Shown: positions 34,873 through 44,066 of the stretch, in pieces | Layout of the letters: every line of letters starts with the position of its first letter | How positions within the stretch are numbered: position 1 is the stretch's first letter | NCBI RefSeq assembly: GCF_014854695.1 | Contig: NZ_CP027557.1 | Location: 1,426,001-1,490,000 of the forward strand | Length of the DNA: 64,000 nt | DNA from: Rhodococcus rhodochrous | GTDB taxonomy: Bacteria > Actinomycetota > Actinomycetes > Mycobacteriales > Mycobacteriaceae | Direction: 5' to 3' | The notes under the pieces: model-generated | Told to the model about the DNA's origin: nothing | Database searches by the model: none | The model's input: the letters and a program-made list of their open reading frames with translations, nothing else | Position numbers and translations under genes: made by a program

Positions 34873-36258
34873 TCAGTCCGGCGGGAGCCAGGCTCCGTGC
34901 AGGCCGGCCGGGACACGGATCGGCAGACGGACCCGCGCGATCGGGCCCGACGCCGGGTCGGTCTCGGGGAAGACGAGGAACCAGCTCGTCATGTCCGCCC
35001 GGTCGGTCGCGATCGCGCCCCAGTAGCCGCCCGAATCACCCGAGAGATAGGCCGGTTCGCCGGGGGAGAGGGTCTCGTGCGCCCAGACCGATTCGGTTCC
35101 GGACGCCACATCGAACCAGAAGAGCGAATCGGCCGCTCCCGCAGGGAGTTTCTGCGGCCTGCTGCGCCCGATGGTCGCGACGACGGAGTGGCCGAGGGTC
35201 ATCGACCGATCATCGATGCGGGGGAACTCGATGTCGCGTTCGTGCAGAGTCGTGCGGGTGATCCCGTTGCGACCGATCACGGCGCGTCGTAGGACGGACC
35301 GGTTCGGACCCGTTTTCTCGGTCAACGCGCCCGGATACGCCCACTCCACGTAGTCGAGTGCGACGTCGCCGTCGGGCAGGTCGAACGCGTTGGCGGTGTG
35401 CCACATCCAGAAGGTGTCGGTCGAGAACCACCGCACCTCCCCGCCGTCGCGGGGGACGAGTGCGACACGCGTTCCGCGCTCCGGCTTCCAGTCGAGCGGC
35501 GATCCGCCGGAGAAGATCTGCGAGAGGTCGAACACGAGCGGGGCCAGGACCAGAACGACATAGGTCGGTGTCAGCGCCATGTCGTGGATCATCAACGGCC
35601 GGTCGACGCCGTCGATCGGGGTCGGCGCGCGCGTCACCGTCCCGTCCGGTGCGACCACCGACCAGGTCAGATACGGCGGGTCGAGCATGTAGCAGAAGGC
35701 GACCATCTCGCCGGTGTGCGGATCGATCTTCGGGTGCGCCGTCAGCCCGACCGGCAGGGTTCCGTCGAAGGTCTCGCGTCCGAGCGTCTCGAGGTCGGAA
35801 CCCAGGGTGTACGGCGGTGACGCCTCGGCCATCGCCATGAGCCGCCCGCCGTGCCGGACGACGTTGATGTCCGGCAGCTCGCGCATGGTGTTCGCGAGGT
35901 CGGGCCCGACCTCCTCCTCGGGAGGGAAGTACGGATCGGTGATGCCGGCCCACAGCGCGCGGCCGGCCTTCTCCTCCGCGACGACCTGCGGGGTCCGCAC
36001 GAACCGGTTCGTGTAGCGGGCGGTGCCCTCGGAGATCTGCACGCGATGGACCATGCCGTCGCCGTCGATCGGGTAGACGTAGTGGCCGATCGGGTCGAAG
36101 CGCGGATTGGGTCCGTTGCGGAGATAGCTTCCGTGCAGATCTGCGGGAAGTTCCCCGTCGACCTCCAGCTCGCGGACGTCCACTTCCTCGCGTTGAGGCG
36201 CGAACAGGCCACTGAGATGCGGATGGTGTGCCAGATCGACAGGCGCCGGACGTTGCAT
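34873..36258 (-). CDS. Carotenoid oxygenase
   Basis: A 461-residue protein of the carotenoid cleavage dioxygenase family, with a seven-bladed beta propeller and an Fe(II) centre. The four His ligands are in VGLTAHPKID, LMIHDMALT, MWHTANAFD and GLHGAWLPP; SYLRNGPNPRFDP and PIDGDGMVHRVQI are early signatures. The substrates may be carotenoids, stilbenes or related phenylpropenes, as seen in other rhodococcal and Pseudomonas enzymes. The ATG at 36258 was preferred since upstream codons look non-coding. Confidence 0.92.
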   Translation of the reverse strand: MQRPAPVDLAHHPHLSGLFAPQREEVDVRELEVDGELPADLHGSYLRNGPNPRFDPIGHYVYPIDGDGMVHRVQISEGTARYTNRFVRTPQVVAEEKAGRALWAGITDPYFPPEEEVGPDLANTMRELPDINVVRHGGRLMAMAEASPPYTLGSDLETLGRETFDGTLPVGLTAHPKIDPHTGEMVAFCYMLDPPYLTWSVVAPDGTVTRAPTPIDGVDRPLMIHDMALTPTYVVLVLAPLVFDLSQIFSGGSPLDWKPERGTRVALVPRDGGEVRWFSTDTFWMWHTANAFDLPDGDVALDYVEWAYPGALTEKTGPNRSVLRRAVIGRNGITRTTLHERDIEFPRIDDRSMTLGHSVVATIGRSRPQKLPAGAADSLFWFDVASGTESVWAHETLSPGEPAYLSGDSGGYWGAIATDRADMTSWFLVFPETDPASGPIARVRLPIRVPAGLHGAWLPPD

Positions 36259-36443
36259 GGCGACTCGCTTCGGTGGAGGCGAAATTCTTCCGTGGGGAAA
36301 TCGTAGGACCGGGAAGGGCGATCGGTTCGTGATTCGGCGCGCCCGATCCGGCACCCGCGGACAGGGGCCGTGCATCGGATAGGGTTGTTGCCTACGTGCA
36401 GGACCGATAGTGCGGCCGCACGGCCGCGACGTTAGGGGAAGGT

Positions 36444-37376
36444 GTGCAGCGCCGGAACGCGATCGGAAACTCCGTCCGGAACACCGGAGGTGGCGAGGCC
36501 ACGTTGCCGCCGTACACGGATCTTCTCTGGCCGACCGTGCAGGCGGTGATCGAGCTCGGCGGATCCGGCGTCATCGAGGAGATCGATTCCGCCGTGATCG
36601 CCCGGACCGGACTGTCCGAGGAAGCACGGGCAGTACTCCACGGCGACGGCCCCGGAACGGAGATCGAATACCGGCTGGCCTGGGCCCGGACGTACCTCAA
36701 GGGCATGGGCCTGCTGTCGAACACCCGCCGCGGTGTGTGGAGCGTGACCGACCGCGGCCGCGCTGTGCGCGAGTCGGAGATCAAGCCCATGCAGGTCGCG
36801 TACACGGCCGAGAAGCGCCGCAAGCGCATGGTGCGGAACGTCTCGCAGGGCGCCCAGGTCGTGCCGCTCGCAGCCGCCCCCGAGGATCCCGAACTGTGGC
36901 GCGAACCGGTCCTCGGCGCCGTCGCCGACCTGTCGGAGGACGGTTTCGAACGGCTCGCCACCGCGGTGCTGCGCGCGGCCGGATTCACCACCCTGACGAT
37001 TCCGGCGCCGGGCGGATCCCACGCCCCCGAGGGCCACGTCGAGGGCACCGGAGTCCTGCGCGTGTCGCTGCTGAGCTTCTCGGTGTTCTTCCGTTTCCTG
37101 CGGGCACCGGAGAAGGCGGGTGCCGACGTGGTCCGCGAGTTCCGCGCCGCAATGGTCGGGCGGGGCGAGAAGGGCCTGCTCGTCACCACCGGATCGTTCA
37201 CCGAGGACGCACGCGCCGAAGCCCACCGGCACGGTGCCCCGCCGATCGATCTCGTCGACGGCGACGGGTTGTGCGATCTGCTCAAGGAGCACGGTCTCGG
37301 TGTCCGCTCCACGGTGCGGACGATCGAGGACGTCTCCCTGGTGCCGGCCTTCTTCGCCGAACTGTCCGGCCGCTGA
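36444..37376 (+). CDS. Mrr-family restriction protein with an eroded catalytic motif
   Basis: A 310-residue protein. The N-terminal Mrr winged-helix (24-110: YTDLLWPTVQAVIELGG, LSNTRRGVWSVTDRGR) and C-terminal Mrr_cat domain (163-285: LSEDGFERLATAVLRAAGFTTL, LLVTTGSFTEDARAEA, PPIDLVDGDGLCDLL) are both recognisable. The usual catalytic PD-(D/E)xK core, SxDGGxD then QAK, reads here IPAPGGSHAPEG and SVFFRFLRA, so the Asp and the Lys-bearing strand appear lost. It may bind modified DNA without cutting it, or be decaying. GTG start at 36444. Confidence 0.8.
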   Translation: MQRRNAIGNSVRNTGGGEATLPPYTDLLWPTVQAVIELGGSGVIEEIDSAVIARTGLSEEARAVLHGDGPGTEIEYRLAWARTYLKGMGLLSNTRRGVWSVTDRGRAVRESEIKPMQVAYTAEKRRKRMVRNVSQGAQVVPLAAAPEDPELWREPVLGAVADLSEDGFERLATAVLRAAGFTTLTIPAPGGSHAPEGHVEGTGVLRVSLLSFSVFFRFLRAPEKAGADVVREFRAAMVGRGEKGLLVTTGSFTEDARAEAHRHGAPPIDLVDGDGLCDLLKEHGLGVRSTVRTIEDVSLVPAFFAELSGR

Positions 37377-37501
37377 CCTCGTAGCGCCGTCGCGATATCG
37401 GCTGCCGCGACCTGTCGAATTCCCCGTGTGGCCGGTGGGACACCTGTGATTGTGATGCAATACGGCGGACGTACGGACGGCAATACGAAGGACAGGTGGC
37501 G

Positions 37502-38260
37502 ATGACCTTTTCGCGGCGGGACATGTTGCGGTACGCGACGCTCGGATCGGGCGTCGCGTTGATCTCTGCGCTCGGCGCGCCGGGCCTGGCCCAGGGACGC
37601 CCGGTGCTCGGGACGATCATCGACTACTCGGCCGCCGTGCCGTCGCCCTCGTCGATCCGCGCCGCCGGCCATATCGGCGCCATCCGGTACGTGTCCGACG
37701 CGCGGCCCGACGCGGCGTGGATGCGCGCCAAGCCGCTCACCGGACGGGAAGCGGACGCGCTGGTCGACAGCGGCCTCGAAGTGGTCTCGTGCTACCAGTA
37801 CGGCAAGGCCGAGACCGCCGACTGGCTCGGTGGTTACGAGGCCGGTCTGAAGCACGCCCGGCGCGGCCTCGACCTCCACTACGCGGCCGGTGGCCCGGAG
37901 AACCGGCCGATCTACGCCTCGATCGACGACAACCCGACCTTCGAGCAGTTCACGCTCCAGGTCGTGCCGTACCTGCTGGGCTGGCAGGAAGTGGTCGGCG
38001 CCGGAAATCTCGGTGTGTACGCCAACTCGCCGACCATCGACTGGGCGTCGGCGGTCTCCCTCGGGTCCTTCTACTGGCAGCACGACTGGGGCACGCCCAA
38101 GGGGTACGTGCATCCGCGGGCGAACCTGCACCAGATCCCGGGCGAGGTCCGGATCGACGGCATCGGCGTCGACATCAACCACGTGCTCACGCCCGACTAC
38201 GGCCAGTGGTCGCTTGCCGGCAGCGCACCGAGTTCCGCCCCGGGACTCCTGGGAAGTTAG
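37502..38260 (+). CDS. Tat-exported DUF1906 glycoside-hydrolase-like protein
   Basis: A 252-residue protein. The N-terminus FSRRDMLRYATLGSGVALISALGAPGLAQ is a twin-arginine signal with a cleavage site near residue 31. The mature part is the DUF1906 / GH25-like TIM barrel: IIDYSAAVPS, AIRYVSDARP, CYQYGKAETADWLGGYEAG, YASIDDNPTFEQ, GVYANSPTIDW, WQHDWG and a final IDGIGVDINHVL. Family members are secreted and thought to be carbohydrate-active on peptidoglycan or envelope glycans. It converges on the MFS gene with a 4-bp overlap. Confidence 0.88.
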   Translation: MTFSRRDMLRYATLGSGVALISALGAPGLAQGRPVLGTIIDYSAAVPSPSSIRAAGHIGAIRYVSDARPDAAWMRAKPLTGREADALVDSGLEVVSCYQYGKAETADWLGGYEAGLKHARRGLDLHYAAGGPENRPIYASIDDNPTFEQFTLQVVPYLLGWQEVVGAGNLGVYANSPTIDWASAVSLGSFYWQHDWGTPKGYVHPRANLHQIPGEVRIDGIGVDINHVLTPDYGQWSLAGSAPSSAPGLLGS

Positions 38261-39699
38261 CGCTCGGGTCGGGTCTCGTCGACGGGTCGCACGGAGCGGC
38301 CCGGCGGCGGGATGAGGATCGTGAAGACCAGCGCCACCACTGCCGCGCCCACCGCCACCAGGAAGCTGGCGCGGAACCCTTCCAGGGCGGGCACCACGGC
38401 GTCGCCGATGCGCTGGGTCATCGCCGCCAGCATCACACCTACCACCGCTGCGGCGCTCGTCGTGCCGATCGACCGCATCAGGGTGTTGAGGCTGTTGGCC
38501 GCGGCGGACTCGCGCAACGGCACGGCGCCCATGATGAGCGCGGGCATCGCGGCGTAGGCGAGACCCACACCGGCGCCGATGAGCATCGAGGCGCCGACGA
38601 TGTGCCAGACCTCCTGGTACCGCACGTACGCCATCAGATAGCCGAGGCCCACCAGTACCGCGCCGCAACCGAGGGTCACGCGAGCCCCGAACCGCGTCGT
38701 GATGCGCGCCGAGACGGGGGACAGCGCCATCATGACGAGCCCCGCGGGAGCGAGCGCGATCCCGGCGGTGACCATCGTCTGCCCGAAACCGTAACCGGTC
38801 TCCGTCGGCGCCATCAGTAGCTGCGGGAACGCCAGGATGTTCGAGTACATCGAGAAGCCGAGTGCGACCGACGCGAGATTCGTCATGAGGATCGGCCGGC
38901 GGGCGGACAGCCGAAGGTCCACGAGCGGTCGCGGTATCCGCAGTTCGTACAGGCCCCAGCCGACGAACACCACGAGTGCCCCGGCGAGCATTCCGAGGGT
39001 GGCCGGGGCGGTCCATCCCCAGTCGTTGCCCTTGGTGACCGGCAGGAGCAACAACACGAGGGCGACGGAGAGCAACAGTGCCCCGGCGACGTCGAAGCGT
39101 CCCGGATTGCGTTGCGACGACTCGGGCACGACGAACAGGATCGCGGCGATCCCGATGAGTCCGAGGGCCAGCGAGGCGACGAAGAGCATATGCCAGTCGG
39201 TCGCCTGGGCGACGAAGGCCGCGGCGGGCAGGCCGATCGCGCCGCCGACACCCATCGTGGCGCTGATGGTGGCCATGGCGCCCGGGAGTCGCCGGGCGGG
39301 CAACTCGTCGCGCAGAATCGCGATACCGAGCGGGATCGCGCCCATCGCGGCGCCCTGTAGTGCCCGACCGACCACGAGCGGAACGAGGGTCGTCGCGAGC
39401 GCGCAGACCGCCGAACCGAGCACCATCAGCGACAGCGAGGCCAGCAGCATCCGGCGTTTGCCGAACATGTCGCCGAGGCGACCACTGATCGGAGTGACCA
39501 CCGCGCCGGCGAGCAGAGTCGCCGTCACGGCCCAGGACGTGTTCTCGGGCGTCGCGCCGACGAGCACCGGCAACCGGGGGAGGAGCGGAACGATCAGGGT
39601 CTGCATGAGCGCGACGCTGATACCGACGGTCGCGAGGACCGGCACGATCCCGCGCGGGGCAGGAATCTCCCGGGTGGAGAGCGGTGTCTCTACGGCCAT
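38257..39699 (-). CDS. MFS transporter of the EmrB/QacA type
   Basis: A 480-residue protein with 13-14 predicted transmembrane segments. The MFS signature is SGRLGDMFGKRRMLLASL after TM2, followed by GRALQGAAMGAIPLGIAILRDELP, which is the DHA2 drug:H+ antiporter pattern. Such proteins export drugs or metabolites; the substrate is not determined. The ATG at 39699 has GAGGAG-like sequence upstream. Its downstream end overlaps the DUF1906 gene. Confidence 0.9.
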   Translation of the reverse strand: MAVETPLSTREIPAPRGIVPVLATVGISVALMQTLIVPLLPRLPVLVGATPENTSWAVTATLLAGAVVTPISGRLGDMFGKRRMLLASLSLMVLGSAVCALATTLVPLVVGRALQGAAMGAIPLGIAILRDELPARRLPGAMATISATMGVGGAIGLPAAAFVAQATDWHMLFVASLALGLIGIAAILFVVPESSQRNPGRFDVAGALLLSVALVLLLLPVTKGNDWGWTAPATLGMLAGALVVFVGWGLYELRIPRPLVDLRLSARRPILMTNLASVALGFSMYSNILAFPQLLMAPTETGYGFGQTMVTAGIALAPAGLVMMALSPVSARITTRFGARVTLGCGAVLVGLGYLMAYVRYQEVWHIVGASMLIGAGVGLAYAAMPALIMGAVPLRESAAANSLNTLMRSIGTTSAAAVVGVMLAAMTQRIGDAVVPALEGFRASFLVAVGAAVVALVFTILIPPPGRSVRPVDETRPER

Positions 39700-39856
39700 G
39701 CGGCTCCTCGGTCCGGGGCCGGGGTGACGCGGCCTACGACGACAATTTGTGCGCAATACGAACGACGCTGCCATCGTGTCTAACATGACGGGCCCGTCGA
39801 TCCCTAGTGACCTTCCGCCTTCCGGTCCTGCGTGGTCGTTCGACCGGCTCCCGGTG

Positions 39857-40240
39857 TCAGGACTGACAGTGCTTGTCGGGCTCGGATTCGTCGACGGTGA
39901 TCGAGAGCGGCGGATGCTCGTCGGGTGCGGAATGATCGCCCCGCCACGCCAGCAGCGACCAGCGCGACAGTCCGGACAGCGCCGAGCCGAGACTCGCGAA
40001 CGACAGTGACGACAACGCCGAACCGAACGATCCGACGGAGCCGATGGACAGGACCGACCCGCAGCTACCGATCGACAGGATCGAGTACGAGGAACCGATC
40101 GACAGGATCGACCGCTCCGAGGCGATCGACAGGATCGAGCGGTGAGAGAGGAGCGAACGGCGGGAATTCACGGACGCGGCGCCGGCTCGGTGCCGCAGAC
40201 GACGCTGCTTCGACGGGATGCGCGACGCGGGGAAGGCCAT
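39857..40240 (-). CDS. Small SILSIGS-repeat protein
   Basis: A 127-residue protein (132 from the GTG at 40255). Residues about 33-100 are almost entirely degenerate repeats of SxxSILSIGS (for example RSILSIASERSILSIGSSYSILSIGS), a periodic Ser/Gly/Ile/Leu pattern of about 7-10 residues that suggests a thin beta-solenoid. The tail SGLSRWSLLAWRGDH and an acidic C-terminus follow. Similar small repeat proteins occur in actinobacteria without known function, as I recall. The DNA contains repeats of CGATCGACAGGATCGA at 40072-40140. Real coding is supported by the strict frame of the repeats. Confidence 0.6.
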   Translation of the reverse strand: MAFPASRIPSKQRRLRHRAGAASVNSRRSLLSHRSILSIASERSILSIGSSYSILSIGSCGSVLSIGSVGSFGSALSSLSFASLGSALSGLSRWSLLAWRGDHSAPDEHPPLSITVDESEPDKHCQS

Positions 40241-40282
40241 GCTCCGGTCTATCACGCCCGACAGCGACGGGGGAAGAGACGC

Positions 40283-40316
40283 GAAGGCCGCCGGGAGAAA
40301 CTCCCCGGCGGCCTTC
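40283..40316. terminator. Hairpin terminator after the secreted-protein gene
   Basis: GAAGGCCGCCGGG (40283-40295) pairs perfectly with CCCGGCGGCCTTC (40304-40316); the stem extends by two further pairs around the AAA loop with one bulge. It lies 32 bp downstream of the leftward gene ending at 40349. Confidence 0.8.
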
Positions 40317-40348
40317 GGTACGTTCGACGTGATCTGCGTTCGACGTGA

Positions 40349-41209
40349 TCAGGGCACGGCGACGAGACCCACGGTGGGCAGGAAGGTGCACGAACGCGGA
40401 TCGGCGCCCTCGTCCTGCGTGGTGATTCCACCGGAGATCACGGCGAGGACCTGACCCGAACCGGTGTCGGCGATCGCGCTCAGCGTGGTCGGGCCGTCGG
40501 GGTTGATCTTCGCGTCGTTGGTGAGCGGCTGCGTTCCCGTGCGTCCGTTGGAGACGTTGACCCAGCTCAGGGTGAGCGGCTGCTGCTGTTCGCCGGCGGC
40601 GGGGGCGGTGCCCAGCGCGGTGAAGACGAAGCCGGTCTGGCCTGCGGCCGGTCCGGGAGGGGGAAGGTGGGACGGACCCGCGACCGCGAGGGCGGTGCCC
40701 ACGGAGTCCTGGCTGTCGCCGATGCAACCCTTGCCGATCGTCGGGTAGAGGAACTGCGAGATCACCACGGCGCCGGGCTCGGGGATCTCGGGTCCGCCAC
40801 CGCCGCTGCCGTCGAGGAAGGTGATGACGCGCTGGAGGGTGCTCTTCACGGACTCGGGGAGCTCGGAGTTCGCGAGCAGTTCCTTGGCCTGCGCCAGCAG
40901 GTCGTTCTTGCCGTCGGCCGCGTCGGCGACATCGGCGGGGCCTGCGGCCGCACCGATGATCGCGGGCGCGAGGGAAGCCAGGGCCTCGACCTCTTCGGGG
41001 TTCGCCCGGACCCCGGCGAGGAGGTCGGTCAACGACTCGACGGAAAGATCGGCGGGAATCTCGAACCGGGGCAGTTCGACGAGCCCTGCCAGATCCGGCA
41101 GCGCGGGTGGCGCCGGTTGCGCGACGGCCTGCGTAGGCACGGCCAATCCCGCGGTGGCGGCGAGTGCGCACAGCGTGAGCACCCGTCGCATTCCTCGAGT
41201 ACGAAGCAC
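40349..41209 (-). CDS. Secreted Rv1157c-like conserved protein
   Basis: A 286-residue protein with an N-terminal Sec signal peptide (MRRVLTLCALAATAGLAVPTQAVAQ). The mature part has a helical first half (LPRFEIPADLSVESLTDLLAGV, LAQAKELLANSELPESVKSTLQRVITFL) and a beta-rich C-terminal half with two cysteines (GKGCIGDSQDS, PRSCTFLPTVG), likely disulfide-bonded outside the cell. Immediately 5' of pimE and on the other strand, as I recall for Rv1157c/Rv1158c. The GTG at 41209 fits an upstream AAGGA; ATG 41191 is the alternative. Confidence 0.75.
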   Translation of the reverse strand: MLRTRGMRRVLTLCALAATAGLAVPTQAVAQPAPPALPDLAGLVELPRFEIPADLSVESLTDLLAGVRANPEEVEALASLAPAIIGAAAGPADVADAADGKNDLLAQAKELLANSELPESVKSTLQRVITFLDGSGGGGPEIPEPGAVVISQFLYPTIGKGCIGDSQDSVGTALAVAGPSHLPPPGPAAGQTGFVFTALGTAPAAGEQQQPLTLSWVNVSNGRTGTQPLTNDAKINPDGPTTLSAIADTGSGQVLAVISGGITTQDEGADPRSCTFLPTVGLVAVP

Positions 41210-41542
41210 TGTTCCCCATCCTTGTCGTTGAAGCATCCGGTTGTTCGGGACGAACGACCGGATGCTGACGGCTCGAGGGGACACTCTATGGACCCCCCGC
41301 ACACGGGACAAGCCTGCCGTTTCGGAACGGCGCGCCCATCGCTGGTTCGGGATTCTAACCACGGGGTGTTCCGTCCCTCGGTTCCTGTCGAACATAACGC
41401 GTCCGACCTGAGAAGATTGTGACTGTAGATGAAATCGTTACGGGAGTGAACTCCGGTTCGTTTGCATGCCTATCGGAACGGTAATCTCCTTCGCCGGGTC
41501 CGGTTCACCGGACGGACGTTCGACGGGAGAGGCCGCACCGTA

Positions 41543-42823
41543 GTGCCACGAGGGTTTCCTTCGCACCGGATGTGGTGGTGCGCGGCGTTACTGGCGCTGT
41601 CCGTCGTCGTCCGGCTCGCCTGGGGATTCATCACTCCCAACGGCATGAACCTCGTCGACCTGCACGTCTACGTCGAGGGATCGGCCGCTCTGCTGCAGGG
41701 CGACCTCTACGGGTTCACCTATTCGGAGGACACCCCCGACTTCCCGCTGCCGTTCACCTATCCACCCTTCGCCGCCCTCGTCTTCCTGCCCCTGCACCTG
41801 ATCCCGTTCGGGGTCCTGGGCGTGGCCTGGCAGCTGCTGACGGTCGCGGCGCTGTTCGCCGTCGTGTGGATCTCCCTCGAACTCGTCGTGGGCGCGCGGG
41901 CGCGGAACCGGTCGTGGATCGGTATCGCGATGCTGTGGACGGCTGCGGGCATATGGACCGAGCCGGTACGCACGACCCTCGACTACGGCCAGATCAACGT
42001 CTTCCTCGTCCTCGGCGTGATGCTCGCGGCCCGCAGTTCCCGATGGTGGCTGTCGGGTGGACTCGTCGGCGTACTCGCCGGGATCAAGCTCACGCCCGCC
42101 ATCACCGGGCTCTACTTCCTCGCGCAGAGGCGCTGGCGGGAGGTGGTGTTCTCCGCGGTCGTCTTCGTAGGGACCGTCCTGGTGAGCCTGCTGGTGCTCG
42201 GCTCCCAGGCCGCCACCTACTTCGGGTCTCTCTTCGGCGACGCGGACCGGATCGGACCTGTCGTCTCGGTGTGGAACCAGTCGCTGCGCGGAGCGCTGGG
42301 TCGTCTCGCGGGTGAGGACGTCGGGCTCGGTCCGGTGTGGCTGGTCGGCGTCGTCGTCTGCGCGGTCCTCGCGTTCGCGGCGTGGCGGTCGCTGGGACCG
42401 CTGCCCGACGGAACGCACGACCGTCTCGGCACGCTGCTGATCGTGCAGCTGTTCGGTCTGCTCGTCTCGCCCATCTCGTGGGTCCACCACTGGGTGTGGG
42501 TCGTCCCGTTGCTGCTGTGGCTCGTCTACGGGCCACTCGTGCGGTCGCTCGGAGCCCGCATCGTGGCCGCGTGCTGGGCCGCGGTCACGCTGATCGGCGT
42601 TCCGTGGGTGCTGAGTACGGCGCAGAACTCGATCTGGGACGTCGAACGTCCCGCTCCGCTCGCCTGGCTCGGCGCCGTCAACGTGGTCGGTGTCCTCGCC
42701 GTCTACGTCGTCGTGATCCTCGCCGCCCGGGGACGCGAGGAGCAGGACGAACGGGCGACTACAGACCCGAGCGCCGTGCCTCCTCGTCGATCCGACGCGC
42801 AAGAGCCGGATCCGACTCCGTGA
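41543..42823 (+). CDS. pimE: Polyprenol-phosphate-mannose alpha-1,2-mannosyltransferase PimE-type (GT87)
   Basis: About 426 residues with around 12 predicted membrane segments. The periplasmic loop after TM1 has [23 protein letters not shown], with the catalytic Asp of GT-C enzymes in LVDLHVY; later [15 protein letters not shown] carries conserved His residues. GT87 PimE transfers mannose from polyprenyl-P-mannose to phosphatidylinositol mannosides. Downstream phhB and mutT2 and nearby lpqW support this identification. The start is uncertain: GTG 41543 is chosen; a TTG at 41462 would add 27 residues. Its 3' end overlaps phhB by 65 bp. Confidence 0.85.
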   Translation: MPRGFPSHRMWWCAALLALSVVVRLAWGFITPNGMNLVDLHVYVEGSAALLQGDLYGFTYSEDTPDFPLPFTYPPFAALVFLPLHLIPFGVLGVAWQLLTVAALFAVVWISLELVVGARARNRSWIGIAMLWTAAGIWTEPVRTTLDYGQINVFLVLGVMLAARSSRWWLSGGLVGVLAGIKLTPAITGLYFLAQRRWREVVFSAVVFVGTVLVSLLVLGSQAATYFGSLFGDADRIGPVVSVWNQSLRGALGRLAGEDVGLGPVWLVGVVVCAVLAFAAWRSLGPLPDGTHDRLGTLLIVQLFGLLVSPISWVHHWVWVVPLLLWLVYGPLVRSLGARIVAACWAAVTLIGVPWVLSTAQNSIWDVERPAPLAWLGAVNVVGVLAVYVVVILAARGREEQDERATTDPSAVPPRRSDAQEPDPTP

Positions 42824-43055
42824 TGCCACCGGCGGAATGTGTGCTCAACGCGAAGGTCACCTTCCGCCACCTGATGTCGATGTCCGGATGGTGATTCGCC
42901 TCCTCGGCGACGACGGCCACCCGGTCGACGAGCGCGATCGCGTCGGGGAAGGTGGGCGCCTCGATGGTGCGGACCAGCGACTGTCCCGCGCGGTGCCAGT
43001 GCGGCAACTCGGCGAGCGCGGCGTCGATCTCTCCGTCCGTCAGCAGCTGGGACAT
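42759..43055 (-). CDS. phhB: 4a-hydroxytetrahydrobiopterin dehydratase (pterin-carbinolamine dehydratase)
   Basis: A 98-residue protein. [20 protein letters not shown] and [32 protein letters not shown] carry the conserved NHHPD motif with the catalytic histidines; length is normal for the family. It dehydrates 4a-hydroxytetrahydropterins after aromatic hydroxylation. It lies antisense to the end of pimE, overlapping it by 65 bp, and divergent from mutT2 with a 25-bp gap. Confidence 0.93.
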   Translation of the reverse strand: MSQLLTDGEIDAALAELPHWHRAGQSLVRTIEAPTFPDAIALVDRVAVVAEEANHHPDIDIRWRKVTFALSTHSAGGITESDPALARRIDEEARRSGL

Positions 43056-43080
43056 GACTCATTCTGGGACGATGCAGGTC

Positions 43081-43503
43081 ATGTCTGCAAGCACATCGTC
43101 TGCGAGTACACCGGCGCCCGATGGGCACGTCGTGGCCGGCGCCGTCATCCGGGACCGACGCGTGCTGCTCGCCCAGCGCACGCGGCCCGTCGACCTCGCG
43201 GGCCTGTGGGAGTTGCCCGGCGGCAAGGCGGAACCGGGGGAGAGCGTGGAAGCGGCGCTCGTGCGGGAGCTGAGGGAAGAACTCGGTGTCGAGGTGCGCG
43301 GTGCGGAGCGGCTCGGGGTCGCGGTGCCGTTGGCCGGAGGCCGCGAGTTGTGTGCCTACAGGGTCGAACTCGTCTCGGGTGATCCCGAGCCGCTGGACCA
43401 TGCGGCGTTGCGGTGGGTCGACGCGGACGAACTCGAGCAGGTCGATCTCGTGCCGGCCGATCGTGCGTGGATCCCGGACCTACGCGAACATCTGCGGCGC
43501 TGA
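43081..43503 (+). CDS. mutT2: Nudix hydrolase MutT2-type
   Basis: A 140-residue Nudix enzyme. The Nudix box is GGKAEPGESVEAALVRELREELGV (about 48-71), complete with the EExxE metal-binding Glu residues. MutT2 in mycobacteria hydrolyses dCTP analogues and 8-oxo-dGTP-like nucleotides, cleaning the dNTP pool. The ATG at 43081 is the third of several in frame; upstream the frame is not coding. Adjacent to phhB as I recall for M. tuberculosis. Confidence 0.9.
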   Translation: MSASTSSASTPAPDGHVVAGAVIRDRRVLLAQRTRPVDLAGLWELPGGKAEPGESVEAALVRELREELGVEVRGAERLGVAVPLAGGRELCAYRVELVSGDPEPLDHAALRWVDADELEQVDLVPADRAWIPDLREHLRR

Positions 43504-43527
43504 GGTCATACGGCGCATGCCTTGTGG

Positions 43528-43704
43528 TCAGGCGGCGCGTGCCTTGTCGAGATACTTGCGCAGTTCCTTCTTGCTCAGGCCGTCGTTCTCGACCTTCCTC
43601 ATGCGCATGACGACGACGGGGCATTTGAGGCACCGCGTCTTCTTACGGCAGCACTTCTTCTTCGGCTTCAGGCCTGCGACCTTGCTCGCCTTCACCTTCC
43701 CCAT
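43528..43704 (-). CDS. Small Lys/Cys-rich protein
   Basis: A 58-residue, strongly basic protein: MGKVKASKVAGLKPKKKCCRKK, then TRCLKCPVVVMRMRKVE and a helical ELRKYLDKARAA tail. The four cysteines (CC, C-x2-C) could form a small metal knuckle. Related short ORFs occur in actinobacteria without function, as I recall. It sits between mutT2 and typA. The ATG at 43704 is used; an upstream 7-codon extension exists. Confidence 0.6.
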   Translation of the reverse strand: MGKVKASKVAGLKPKKKCCRKKTRCLKCPVVVMRMRKVENDGLSKKELRKYLDKARAA

Positions 43705-44066
43705 AACGTTCCGCCTGCCTTCCACGGTCCTGCGTGCGGCGAATCCACCGGCGGGCGAAGGTTAGCATCCCCTTACTTGTGAGCCAAGGGGTGCATGTGG
43801 TGCCGGATTCGGTGCTTACGTCTCCCGTGGGAGTGTCGAGCGTCACCCCGATCGTCGCCGACCTGCGGGTATCGGATGAGGTAGAAGCGGCGACCGACAA
43901 ACGGCCTGTAAAGTGTATTGACGGCCGCAGTGCCTGCACGCCGAGAATCGGACGGGGCAGGTAGCTCGCAATCTCGCGTCGCGGCCATCGAGACGAACGC
44001 CGTACGGGCGAGGTGCCGACCGGGTCCAGTGCCGTGTGGCCGGACTACAGCCAGGAGAGCTATCGC
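43705..44066. other. Intergenic region upstream of typA
   Basis: About 360 bp with no convincing gene. It should hold the promoters of the small Lys/Cys-rich gene and typA. TTGACG near 43918 resembles a -35 element but no good -10 follows at 16-18 bp. AGGAG lies 11 bp before the typA GTG. Nothing else stands out. Confidence 0.5.
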
